The notes under the pieces were generated by a model, which did no database searches, was not told the DNA's origin, and saw nothing but the letters and a program-made list of their open reading frames with translations. A program made the position numbers and the translations under genes. Shown one piece after another: positions 34,213-44,490 of a stretch of 64,000 nt of DNA. The DNA lies in contig JPHH03000001.1 in the NCBI GenBank assembly GCA_000750105.3, positions 1,240,001-1,304,000 on the forward strand, written 5' to 3'. Origin of the DNA: Tolypocladium sp. Sup5 PDA-1. Taxonomy: Eukaryota; Ascomycota; Sordariomycetes; Hypocreales; Ophiocordycipitaceae. Position 1 is the first letter of the stretch. The number at the start of each line of letters is the position of its first letter.

Positions 34213-34885
34213 GATGTCTCTGATGCGTGTGTTTGAGGATCGTGATGGTTGAGAGAAGGTTTGCCGCGGGTGCTTCAGGCAGGCACGGTCACTACCTTTA
34301 ATAAGGTACGCGCAGTTCATGTCCCATTGATAGCTTCTGCCATGGTTAGCCCATCGCCGTGTCAGTCAGTAATCCGAGTATTAGGTATACTTGGTTGGTT
34401 CGTGCACATCAGCTGAGCCATATAGTAGCACACTTGTTGTCATACAAAAGCCAATCAACAGCTGCGCCCCGTCTGGCAACAAACAACGAGACAAGGCAAT
34501 GGCTACGTCGTAATCAACCTGGCACGATGCGCCAGTATTCTCATCGGCGGTCCAACCGGTTGCGCAGCCAGGCGAGCAAGCCTCAATCCCAAGTCAGGTG
34601 TTTCCAGTGTTGGCATGCTGCATCGCATAAACGAGCCCGGACCTGGACCCTGCGAACAATGCTTGGGCTGTGAGAGCATCTAGGGAGATAAGAGACGGCT
34701 CGTAGGCCTCATAGCTCGAGGATATCCAACGCCAGCCCAAGGCAGCTCTCGCTCCCTTCAGGTACCGTTGGGGAAGCGAAGCAATATACGAACCGGCATT
34801 GAGTCTCTTCAGTCAGCAACTTCGTCTATTCTTCCAACCAAGTGTCGCTGCGTGCCGTTGGACGCCCTCTCAACCCAAATTCAGA
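34213..34885. other. Duplicated upstream region of the BAS2-like pseudogene
   Basis: The last 250 bp resemble the region upstream of the intact copy at 37102, sharing gagcatct...gagataaRagacggctcgt and a later ttcgtctattcttyc block. This shows that the promoter was duplicated with the gene. Confidence 0.6.
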
Positions 34886-35800
34886 ATGGTTCGCGCTGCT
34901 GTCGCTTCGCAAGTGCCCCGCGAGTCCGTCGGGTTGAGGTTATCTAGCTTGTACGTCAGTGGCCTGGCCGTATATGCTGCCGGGCCCGACCCTGTCGGGA
35001 TAGGGAGAACATTGGCAACGGGCTGGGCAGATGGTTCACTAACGGGATATGCCTGAGCAACGCCGACTGCGCTTCCACGTGCTGTGTTCAGCAAACCGAC
35101 GTCGTGGGCTTGTGCTGCGACCTCCGCGCCCGAGGCCTGGTCGGCAGGACGGGATGCGGGTTTGTTAGCCCCATGGCCGGTACTGGCAAGAAACCTAGCA
35201 AGGCACCGACAGGAAGTGTTCCTCAGCCTTCCCAATTCAGCAATGGCCAGAACGGTCAGAATAGTCAGAACGGCCAGAATGGTCAGGACGGCAGGGACAG
35301 CCAGAAGGGCAGCGACGCCCAGAAGGGTAGTAACCCTCAGAAGAACAGTAACGCCAGAAAGGCAGCAATGGCCAGAACGGCAAGGACGGTAAGGATGGTA
35401 AGGCTGGTGATACTGGAAATGCTGGAAGCTCTAGTGATACCGGGAAACCCGGAGGCTCTGGCAGTTCTGGAGACTCTGGAAACGGCGGCTCCGGAGATTC
35501 TGGAGATACTGGAAACACTGCCGGCTCGGGAGACCCTGGCGGCTCGGGAGACACTGGAGACCCGGGAAACGGTGGAGGTTCTGGGGACACGGGAGGCTCT
35601 GGAGGCCCCGGAGACTCTGGCCCCAGAGACTTTCCGAACTTTGGAGACTTTGTCAGCGGTGAGGCTCTGAGGGCCCCGGAGGAAATGGCGGCGGTGGACA
35701 CTTTGGAGGCTTTGGGGCTTTGGAGGCACCTAGAAAGAACAAGGGGGTTAGGAAGAGGGTAGGTTTAGCAAGCGGTACGAGGCCGAGAGGTTGTATAGTC
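34886..35800 (+). pseudogene. BAS2-like secreted protein, degenerate paralogue
   Basis: Aligns by eye with the intact gene at 37102: same start MVRxAV, the VYAAGPDP block, the cysteine block (GICLSNADCASTCC, RTGCGFV) and a GQNGQN repeat tail. It is broken. The intron region has lost the signal-peptide end and canonical donor (GCAAGT remains). A one-base shift near 34999-35005 takes the frame to a stop at 35056. A missing base at about 35354 shifts the tail out of its Gly-X-Y frame. A further shift is needed near 35650 to keep the glycine-rich reading. Downstream of the second shift the alternative frame is collagen-like (GDS GNG GSG DSG), unlike the Asn-rich tail of the intact copy. Described only; not reconstructed. 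Confidence 0.75.
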
Positions 35801-37101
35801 CTCCAATGGTTTATCCATACGATCTCATGATTCTCATTACAGTTTCGTATATCCGCTGTAACAAAATGGGCTCAAAGTCAGAGCTGCGCCGTTGGTAACC
35901 CCACGCTCGTACGGAGTACAACAACGTTGCTACAGTTCTGACTGCTGAGACGGTTCCTGCAGCCGTCAGCCAGAGCCGCCCTGTTGACGAGAATAGCATC
36001 CAATCTACTGGAGACGCTGCAAGTGATGGCCGACATGGCACTTCCGCGTTCAGCCAGGGCGGGCAGCGCCTTTGAAACCGGCGACAGTCCCAACGCCATG
36101 ACGGGCGGGCGATGCATGGCCTGGAGAAATCACCAACTCCTGGAGGGCGACGGGCCGTGTTTCGTTGCCTTGACCGGCGTCGGCGCATTGAGGGATCAAC
36201 ACGCCACGCGACACGCCTCCACGCAATCGACAACAGGCCCAACTGCAGGCTTTGCAGCCGACAAGCCTGACAGTTGGGTTGAGCGCCGAGAAAGTGCGCG
36301 GTTTCGGCTCCGGCTGTTTGAACGAACTAGACGTAGGCGAGCTGGCACGGTCCAATGGTTTTTAACTTTCGCGAACGTCTCGGGCGCGGGGAACAGCCTT
36401 CAAACGTCAAAGTGCCAACTGTCAATGACTCAAAGTGTCAATGCCGTGAGGCAGTCAAGGTATTTTTAGCTCATCCTCATTCAGGGCTCGGCTCGTCTGG
36501 TCCCTTGCCGTCAATCGCAGCAGTACCAGTGCAACTCTGGGGGAAAACTCTGCTGATCTGCAGATTGCCCGTGACGGTTGCGTGGCTCAGCAAACGGCTG
36601 CCGTTTCGAAAGTCTGGTGTTGACGCTCGAGGTGCCGCACAAGCTGTCGCAAGTCCGGCGCTGTTCGTCGCAGATCCCAGATCCCCCGCTGGGCGCCCCC
36701 TTGGTTCTCCAGTTGCCGAACCGCGCGTCGACAACATCAGGTCGGATCCCCGAAGCCAAGTTTGGAGCCAAGTCTAGGGCCAAGTTTCGGGCCCGGGGCC
36801 GTCCCATGTCCCAAGAGGCATGTTGCATCCGCGCGAGTCTGGGCTTTGAACTCGATGGCTTGAGAATCATCCCTGCTTCTGGGAGCATCTGCGCAGATAA
36901 AAGACGGCTCGTGGCCCTCGTTATGCCATGATTTGGACACCAGCCCAAGTCGCTTTCATTCCTTGATCTTTCGTTCGAGAAGCACACACGACCTGGCGTC
37001 GATTCTCTTCACTTCAACACCTCGTCTATTCTTTCCCACGCCACTGCGTGACATTAGCTTCTCTCACTCTTTTAATTGAACGTTCTCTCGACACCTTCAA
37101 A
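35801..37101. other. Spacer between the BAS2-like copies
   Basis: Contains GTACGGAGTAC at 35909-35919 and the promoter of the intact copy with the duplicated gacggctcgt block near 36900. No other gene seen. Confidence 0.5.
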
Positions 37102-37551
37102 ATGGTTCGCACTGCTGTCGTTTCTTCTCTCCTGGCTTGTAAGTGCCCGCGGGCCTGCTAGTTTCGGCCGAGGTATCTAACATGGTGTGCAGTGGCCTTG
37201 AGTGTGTACGCTGCCGGACCCGATCCCGCCGGCGTCAAGAACATTGGAAACGGACAGGGCAGGCAGTTCATCACTGGCCAGTGCCTTAGCAACGCCGACT
37301 GCGCGTCCAACTGCTGTGCTCAGCAAAACGGCGCCGCCGGTGTTTGCTCCGGCATCGGTGCCCAGAACCAGGCCGGCAAGACGGGATGCGGCTTTGTCGA
37401 CCCCAAGGCCAACGCTGCCGGCGCCGATAAGAACGCCGGTCAGAACGCCGATCAGAACGCCGGTCAGAACGCCGGTCAGAATGCCGGTCAGAATGCCAAC
37501 AAGGACGCCAACAAGGACGCCAACAAGGACGCCAACAAGAATGCTGGTCAG

Positions 37552-37589
<38 letters not shown>

Positions 37590-38142
37590 AGGAAACGCGG
37601 GAAATGCTGGAAATGCTGGAAATGCAAACAACGGGACTCAGGCGTGCAATAACAACAACAACAACGGCAACGCAAATAAGGGCAAGAAGGGCAAGAAGGG
37701 CAAGGATGGCCAGAACAACAACAACAACAACAACAACAACGCTGGAAACGCCGGCAAGGATGGCCAGAACAACAACAACAACAACAACGCTGGCAACGCT
37801 GGCAAGGATGGCCAGAACAACAACAACGCTGGCAACGCTGGCAACGCCGGCAAGGATGGCCAGAACGGCCAGAATGGTCAGAATGGCCAGAATGGCAACG
37901 GCGGTGCTGGCGGTAACGGTGGCCAGAACGGTCAGAACGGTCAGAACGGCCAGAACGGCCAGAACGGAAACGCTGGAAACGCCGGAAATGCTGGCAACAA
38001 CGGCGGCAATGCTGGCAATGCAGGCAAGGATGCCAACGCCGGTAACGGTGGAAACGCGGGCAAGGATGCCAACGCTGGTAACGCTGGCAATGCTGGCAAG
38101 AATGCCATCGTAGACGAGGAGGAGGAAGACGACGAGAACTAG
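37102..38142 (+). CDS. BAS2-like secreted protein with Asn/Gly-rich tail
   Basis: Secreted protein related to fungal biotrophy-associated secreted protein 2. Exons 37102-37138 and 37193-38142, 328 residues. A signal peptide covers residues 1 to about 19 (MVRTAVVSSLLALALSVYA). Residues about 27-80 are the BAS2-like module: VKNIGNGQGRQFITGQC, then cysteines spaced C-x5-C-x3-CC-x9-C-x13-C, ending KTGCGFVDP. BAS2 itself is only this module, so the following 240 residues are an extension: imperfect repeats of NAGQ, NKDA, QNG, NAGNAGKDG and runs of up to 12 Asn, finishing with an acidic end EEEEDDEN. Host-interaction or wall-associated roles are inferred from family and secretion only. It has a damaged paralogue 2.2 kb upstream. 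Confidence 0.85.
37432..38100 (+). repeat. Coding minisatellites in the BAS2-like tail
   Basis: Tandem imperfect units: 12-mers AACGCCGGTCAG (37434-37496) and AACAAGGACGCC (37495-37540), AAC-triplet runs (37553-37590 and shorter runs later), 9-mers GGYCAGAAY (37858-37970) and NAGKDG-coding units. All stay in frame, so length can vary without breaking the gene. Not a CRISPR array: there are no unique spacers. Confidence 0.8.
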
Positions 38143-38465
38143 GCGAGTCGGTATACCGGGACAGCCGGAAGATGTACAGCTCATAAATCATGCGAGGACG
38201 AGAGGCTGCACAGTACTCTAGTGTTCATCTGTATGATCGAGGATAGCTGGAAGAGTGAGCTGAACCAGGACTGTACTGTAAGCAGAATATCAACAAATGC
38301 ATCCATTAGAATGGTAATCCGCGAGAATAGTTGTACGGACTACAAGAGTGGAATTATGAAACTCGGTCAAGAGACTGTTCTGGTCTACATCTTTCATCGG
38401 GATATCATTTGAAAAAAACCCGCAAAGCCCAAGGCCAATGACTCCCCAGACGCAGGAGCCGACAG
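38143..38465. other. 3' flank of the BAS2-like gene
   Basis: AT-richer sequence with no supported gene. A hydrophobic frame on the minus strand (38290-38478) could be a lost second membrane segment of the small gene that follows. Confidence 0.4.
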
Positions 38466-38674
38466 TCAGCACAGCCATCCTGGCTCAGTCAGGAGTCTCA
38501 GGACACGTCCAGGGCACGGCAACTTGCAGTACACTTACTCTGAATAAACCCCCTTCCGCCAGACAATGTATATATCCGCCACACAAACACACATGGTACT
38601 AAGCCGAGCGCGGCCGAGGAGAAGGCAACGCCGAGCCCCAGCGTGTTCCACGTAGACGGAGATATAGAGGCCAT
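38466..38674 (-). CDS. Possible 49-residue small hydrophobic protein
   Basis: ATG at 38674 (MASISPSTWNTLGLG) opens a frame with one hydrophobic segment, LGVAFSSAALGLVPCVFVW, about residues 15-33. A good GTAAGT donor at 38538 and a CCAG acceptor at 38480 (intron 38480-38538) would add four residues and a stop, giving 49 residues. Immediately beyond, another frame encodes a second hydrophobic run (VWGVIGLGLCGFF), so this may be a decayed two-pass protein. No family recognised. Confidence 0.28.
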
Positions 38675-39059
38675 GGGAAAGCGGATGGCTCTGACGTGAA
38701 TGATTCCGTCTTGAAAGCGATGCTGATGTCTTGGCGATGTAGGAGTGGAGTCCAAGCCCTAGTAGCCCGTACTCGTAGGGGTAAATTGAATTGCTAGATT
38801 AACTGGGGGGCGCCAGGGTTGGGAAGTGGTAACTTTGAGTACCACGCAGGCATTAGAGAACCCCAAAGGCTGCAATGTCTCATACCCCTTTTCTAGATGC
38901 TGTGAGCGTGCCTAGTTAGAGGCGTACGTTGCTGTCCGACAAGTTGCAGCCCCGCTGACATGAACCGTGCCCCCCCCCCCCCCCCCCTTCTCCCTAGAAC
39001 TGGCCTGTGATACACGGACGGAAGCTATATGACCTCGGCGCCTTTGGCCTATCTAGTCC
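38675..39059. other. Spacer with poly-C tract
   Basis: Contains 18 consecutive C at 38970-38987. Nothing else seen. Confidence 0.6.
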
Positions 39060-41111
39060 TTACATCCTGCAGCGACAACGATTAGTTAGCAATCTTATAC
39101 CTACAAGTCTAGTAGTTCTAGCCAGCATCATGTTTTGTTTTGAAAGAAACAAAGAGAGGAGGCATAGGGATGGATGTCTCACCTCTCGACCGGGGTAATG
39201 CCCAGCAACTTCATGCCATTTTCTAAGACCTGGCGGACGCCTTCGTAGAGTGCAGCACGGGCGAGCATAACATCACGCCCCTCATTCGTTCCTGTAACTT
39301 GGATTACGTCGTAGGACGACGAGAGCTGATGTGCCAGACGGAACAAGTAGGTGAGTATGGTACTTGGCTCGAGGTTTCGCAGGGCCGTGGCTGTTACGTC
39401 TGGATATTGCGCCACCAGACGCAACAGGTCGACACAGTGCCGTTTGTCTGTCTCGGTGTCGAGTGCCGTAGGGTGGTTCTCGACATGTTTGGCGATGTCG
39501 TCTCGTGTGAGTCCGGCTTTACGCAGGATCGAGTTCAGGCGTGCGTGGCAGTACTGAAGATAGGGTCCCGTATCACCCTCAAACGACGTCATCCGTGCGA
39601 TATCGAACGGGTAATTGTTGACTCGCTTGCCCGACATATCCTGCACCATGACGGCGGATATGCCGACGACGTCGGCAACAGCCTCGGGGTCCGGGACCTG
39701 TGCGTACTTGGTGGCATTACGGCGCATCACCTCGTGCATGGCTTCTCCGGTCTGATCGAGAATGTCGCCAAGTAATTTGACGTTGCCAAGCCGTGAAGAC
39801 ATGCCGATGACTTTGCCGAAGTTGACGTGCTGCGGGCGGGCGGCGAGGTCGGCGCGTCCCATGAGCTCAAGAACCTTGAAGACGCGCTGGAAATAGAGAT
39901 CTTGCTCCGATGACACGACATAGATCGTCTTGTCGAAGGCGTATTTATTCTCCCTCTCCAACACGGCAGCCACGTCCCGCAAAAGATAGGTAGTAGTGCC
40001 GGTACGCCCGCGGACGACGGCAATATCGAGCGCCTTGGCGTTGTGCTTCTTGAAATCTATGATCCACGACCCGTTATGCTCTTCGTACACTCCCTTCTCT
40101 TTTAAGATGCGCTCCACGGTCTCGACAGTGGAACTCTGCACCTGGGATTCGCCGGAATATTCGTCAAAAGTGATGTTGAGGCGTGTGTACGTCGATGTAT
40201 ATCTCTCGATGCTGATATCGCGAAAGCGCCGCCACAGTGCAACCGCCTCGGGATCATCATCTTCCATGCGACGGAAGTAGGAATTGCGTTCGGCGAAGAG
40301 CCCCCGCGACTCGATTTCGCTGGTATCACGGCCCTCATCGCGGGCCTTCTTGCTCTCGTCTTGTTCCGGCTTGAAAAGGGCGTTTATGCGCATAGACGTC
40401 GAGCAGATGCTTGAGTGGCTCGCGGGCCAGCTCTTCCTCGGACCCGAAACGCTGCCAACCAACAGCCAGGAGTCCAAACTGCTTGCCCCAATCTCCAAGG
40501 TAGTTGAGCTTGATCACATCCCAGCCCATGCTCTCGTAGAGATTAGAGATGAAGGCGCCGATGATGGTACTGCGCAGGTGTCCGGCGTGAAACTCCTTGG
40601 CGATGTTGGGCGACGAGAACTCGACGATAACCCGTCTGCGGCCGGGGTGGCCTGCCGATGGATCACCGAGGCCGACATACGGATTTTTGCCGTACGAATT
40701 TTGACGTTGGAAGACGTAGGGAAGAATCAGCCGTCCGAGAGAATGCGAAGTGAAGAAGATGGGTAGATGGATCCCAGCGGCGTTGGGCATTCGGAAGAGT
40801 CGGTGGTCAGCCGGAAAATTTGCAGCGAAGTCGGCACATTGGTCGGCCGGCTTCTTCCCCTTTAGACGCAAGCGAGGTACCGGTATCGCCAGATCACCAT
40901 TAGCTAGCGTGCTGGAGGTCTGGATGGCATCATAGGCGAGAGCGGGCTCGCATCCGGTGAGCTTGGTTAGGATGTCGGCGAGGTAGACACGGTAGATATC
41001 GACCGGTCTGCTGAGCACGCAAGCATCTGGCAGGCCTTGGACGGTGGGGATGGGGTTCGTCCCAAACCCTTGGAGCAGGGCGCCGAGGCCGTCCAGTGTG
41101 AGAGTCGACAT
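39060..41111 (-). pseudogene. Arginyl-tRNA synthetase, single frameshift
   Basis: Class I synthetase that charges tRNA-Arg. Exons 39183-41111 and 39060-39066; the last exon is 7 nt (G ATG TAA), giving the family end ITPVERM. Seen: the HIGH motif as FHAGHLRS, the eukaryotic KMSKS counterpart as GMSSRLGN, and a C-terminal DALR-type anticodon-binding region (TYLFRLAHQLSSSYDVIQV). At 40388-40394 the frame breaks: the upstream frame ends in DVYA, and INALFKPEQ follows one base out of step. That equals one extra or two missing bases, and there is no room for an intron. Everything else, including splice sites, is intact. A second in-frame ATG lies upstream at 41135. It is either a recently broken paralogue or a sequence error in a functional gene. 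Confidence 0.82.
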
Positions 41112-41398
41112 CTTGCTGCGAGTATCTTTGTGCATAGAAATTGCATTGCCCCCTCGACTTCTTAGAATCGCTGGCCGAGAGTCCGCTGTTCTTTAGGCAT
41201 CAGTTGCAACATGTCCGGGCTTTGCTCCCTCTGCGGGGTTTGAGACTTTGAGTCATCAGCCGTTTCGGTACCTCTTTTTTCCGATTCGAGTCGAGCGACT
41301 CCGTATTAGTATTACTCCGTACTTTGTACTAGGAAGGGGGGAGGGCGGGGTCTAATATATATAGGTACTCGTAGATAATAGCTGGTGCTGTCACGGGC
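41112..41398. other. Upstream of the arginyl-tRNA synthetase
   Basis: Contains TACTCCGTAC at 41313-41322 and a TATATATA string near 41356. No gene. Confidence 0.5.
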
Positions 41399-41650
41399 TA
41401 CGCCCAGTTGTGTGGTCCTTGCACAGCCAGGACCAGAGCCGTGTAAGCGGGCCGGGCTCGGGCCGGGGCAGGACCGTGTAAGTGAACTGAGACATCCGGT
41501 GGCAGCCCCGACTATGGCGTCAGGGCTCGCTCTGTAATAAGAGCCCGAGGCAGGCCTGCCTCGTCCTCTTCCTCTTCTCTTTCTCCTTAGCTTTGAATAG
41601 ACAATACGAAGGCACCTACGTGTTGAACAAACTCTAGCAAGCCCCTTACA
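41399..41650. mobile_element. LTR-like sequence, possible solo LTR
   Basis: A 252-bp block starting TGTCACGGGCT and ending AGCCCCTTACA, so it has the TG...CA ends of an LTR with imperfect inverted termini. It lies between the synthetase and the broken NLR gene. No 5-bp target duplication was found on its two sides and no retrotransposon coding sequence is present, so the call is tentative. A similar ACGGGCT terminus recurs at 49474 and 50030. Confidence 0.35.
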
Positions 41651-41808
41651 ATCGCGAAGTCCAACGCCTCTAATACGCTACTAACTCTATATCCGTATCG
41701 CGAGCCTAATTAATTAGGCATTATAAGCTATAACTGCACGAGATAAAAGGCATTACTTTTCCCTCTTAATTAGCTAGAAATTAAGAGTCTTTATATTTCC
41801 TTACCTTC
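41651..41808. other. AT-rich junction
   Basis: Strongly TA-rich sequence (many TTAATTA and TATAA strings) between the LTR-like block and the point where NLR similarity ends. Compatible with an eroded transposon or a RIP-affected segment. Confidence 0.5.
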
Positions 41809-42919
41809 TTACGCGTTATCTCCAGAGCTCCAGAAGAAGAAATAAGCAAACACTAACCGCTTGCTACCGGCCTATTTTCCCAGCTCTGCGCGAGTCCGAG
41901 GATCGTCGATAAGTAGTTTCATCAATGTCGATTTACCAGATCCCGCTTTTCCGGAACTATGGAAAACGCCATTGCCACTCCGCAGCCAAGTGAGAAAAGT
42001 GGTTCGCGACTGGAGGCGTGTACTTTTGGTGCTTGTCTCCAGCTTCTTTAACTCTTTATCGCCATCCTCTTCGTTTTTCCAAGACTCGGATTCCTCAGAA
42101 TCTTGATCAGAGCCAGCCGAATCTTCTTTGAAGATCCAGGCAAAAGTATGTTTTGCAGCCTTTTCCATTGCGTCCTCACGAGAATAGATTGTTCCGAAGT
42201 AAAGCTGCGTTAGGATCCGTATATCAGGGGATGGTGCTGCTGTTGTTTTAAGCAAGTTGCTGACTGAATCACGGACTTCCTTGATGCAATGTAACTGCTG
42301 GCTCAATTCGAACGAGAGCGTTTCTTTGCCGTGCTGAATTTTGTTTTCGATATTATTCAGGGCATCATCGCGAAGGATTGTCAGCTGCGTCACCAGGTCC
42401 GAGATTTGTGTATGGGACTGGGATTGTGCGCTGTTCAGCTGAACTTGGGCAGATATATGTCGCTCGTTACTTCATATTTAGTACCAGATTACAAGTTGGA
42501 TCCAACGGAGCCGCATATAACTTACTTGAGAACCATCAACAATCGAAGCAAGACTTGTGATCGACCATTTTCAAGCATGATTTCCAAATGGGCGACGTCT
42601 CCTTTCTCCATCATAGACCGTAAGGCAACATTTATGCTCGTCCACTTAGAGCCTCCGGCTTTGACTTTTAATTTTTCCAGAAGAACTTGTAGCTCTTTCG
42701 AGATGTCTTGGCATTCTGAAGCAAGGGTCTTGAGAGAATCGCCATGTTCCCAAGCTGCTGCGTGACTTGGTGCAGGTCATCCACCACGATTCTCATATGA
42801 GCATTCTCCGCGATGCTGCCGTATTGGATTACTTCGTACGTCCCGGAGATGTTCTTGTAAGAAAAGTCGACGAATGCCGGAATGCTCGAAGCCAGTCCTA
42901 CAGCAGCGACCGGATCCAT
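41809..42919 (-). pseudogene. NACHT-type NLR, truncated and broken
   Basis: N-terminal part of a fungal NOD-like receptor. It starts MDPVAAVGLASS, VDFSYKNISGTYEVIQYG and IVVDDLHQVTQQL, the usual N-terminal domain preceding NACHT in Sordariomycetes, followed by a helical region and the Walker A motif GKAGSGKSTLMKLL at the end. Lesions: a frame change near 42740 (after TQQLGN), a TAG at 41872-41874 where the family normally has Trp, and loss of similarity at about 41809, just after FFFWSSGD, where the AT-rich block begins. One spliceable intron (donor GTAAGT near 42520, acceptor CAG near 42440) is still recognisable. The rest of NACHT and any sensor repeats are missing. Pseudogene by three independent criteria. 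Confidence 0.8.
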
Positions 42920-44490
42920 CGTTCAGGGTCCTGGAAATCTCCAACTGCTTGCAATCGAGCGGGAAAGGTGATTTGGAATGCTGCAACGCTCAGAAAAAAC
43001 GAACAGTATGAGAAAGTCCGGGTTGGGACCAGGGGCCTATCTTAATCAGGCACGCAATGCTTGGAAGCAACGACTTGAAGATGTAGAGATTCTTACCAGT
43101 AGCCTTCTGGCCAATGGATCCCGGTTGCCTCTGCGTTGTCTGTGCGGGATTGAGCGGGGAGACATCAAATTCATCTCACAGGTTAGCCGTTCGTCATAAA
43201 CATGGGATGTGCCCGTCCGGTCTCCCCAACTGATTGGTCCTCGGAGCGCCGGAATATTCAGCTTCTGTCCGACTAGCAAGTTTTGCATCATCTATAAAAA
43301 TTGCCACCAACAAGAGATTGGTATGATCGACTTCGTAGACAATTAGTAATTTGCAGTGCCGTTAGGCTCCCGGTATAGAGAGGACTAAGGAATTCTCGGC
43401 CTCACTAAGGTTTATTAATGAAGTTTGCGTAGTACAGGTTTACTGAGAGCTAGTACAGGCGCAGCCTGGCTCTTGGTTTAACCCAGCCTCTGCAAAAACT
43501 CTGCGCTCTGCGTGTTGCTGGGATCATTCTAGAACACAGTTTCATACTCAATTATATTTTGATCAACCTGAAAAGTTGCAACATAGGCCTAACAACAGCT
43601 CAGGCATAGTATACACGGATCATCCACGGGCGCAAGGGTTTTGCTTGGCCAAGACAATTTCCTTCAACCCCCTCGTCCTGTGGTCAACCATCCTGCAACC
43701 CAGCACTCACTACTCAAGGTCAACACATCTTCGATCGTCTCCGAAGCGCCATTCATCCGCGTCGCTCGCAAGACAGATATAGAGTGCAGAAACGAAGTTG
43801 GGCGACGAGTCGGAAGGTCAAAGCTCGGGGCTGCTGCTTCCGCTCCCGGCGCCCGTGCCACGCTAGCAGCGGTCCGTCCCGCTCGAGGCACCACTAGTTC
43901 GACAGCGATTGAGTTTCAGCCCCCCACACTCTCACTCACCTCACAGGCTCACACGCCCATCATCTTATAGTCCGAGGCTTCGGCGCTGCGTCGCCATGAT
44001 TGACGCGGGCACCTGTGGGGGCCGCGGCGCAGACCCTGGCCTCGGGCTCGATCAGCGGCTACGCCACCACGATATTAATCGAGGGAGTGAACCTCGGACC
44101 GTCAAATCCGGCGAGGGTGCATGCGTGGCCGGATTTGGCCCGAACCCGCTCTTTCTCATCATGGGAGCGACGGAGTTGAAGTGGCAACGTACATCGTAGT
44201 GTACATGTAGACAGAATCAGATTCGAGTGCCTTGCAGTCACTGCTCAGGGGCCAATGGCTGTCGAGTCTGGCCCAGACTGGGTCCGACTGGCTGGCTCAT
44301 GGCGCCCCCTCTCCCCCAAGCACTCAGGTAGTTGCCATTACGGACTACATGGTTTCATGTTCGTAAGAATACAACACTCTTCCAGAGGAGACGGGAATGG
44401 CGGTTACCTCAACTGTTCCCCCAAACTCTGCCCCGCCGTGCGTACGAAGTGCCTTCTCCGTCGCCACCGAGCGGTGACCAGACGCCGGTC
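42920..44490. other. Gene-free accessory spacer
   Basis: Upstream of the NLR remnant. AT-richer around 43300-43600. No supported gene on either strand. Confidence 0.5.

Noticed and set aside
37432..38100. CRISPR-like regular repeats
   Set aside because: Repeats are in-frame protein minisatellites with no unique spacers, in a eukaryotic genome.
37177..38184. 335-codon minus-strand frame, Val/Ile-rich
   Set aside because: Antisense shadow of the Asn/Gly repeats (AAC read backwards gives GTT/Val). No start context and no natural composition.
42830..42839. TACTTCGTAC copy as a regulatory site
   Set aside because: This copy lies inside the NLR coding remnant (TYEVI codons), so it may be coding coincidence rather than part of the dispersed motif.
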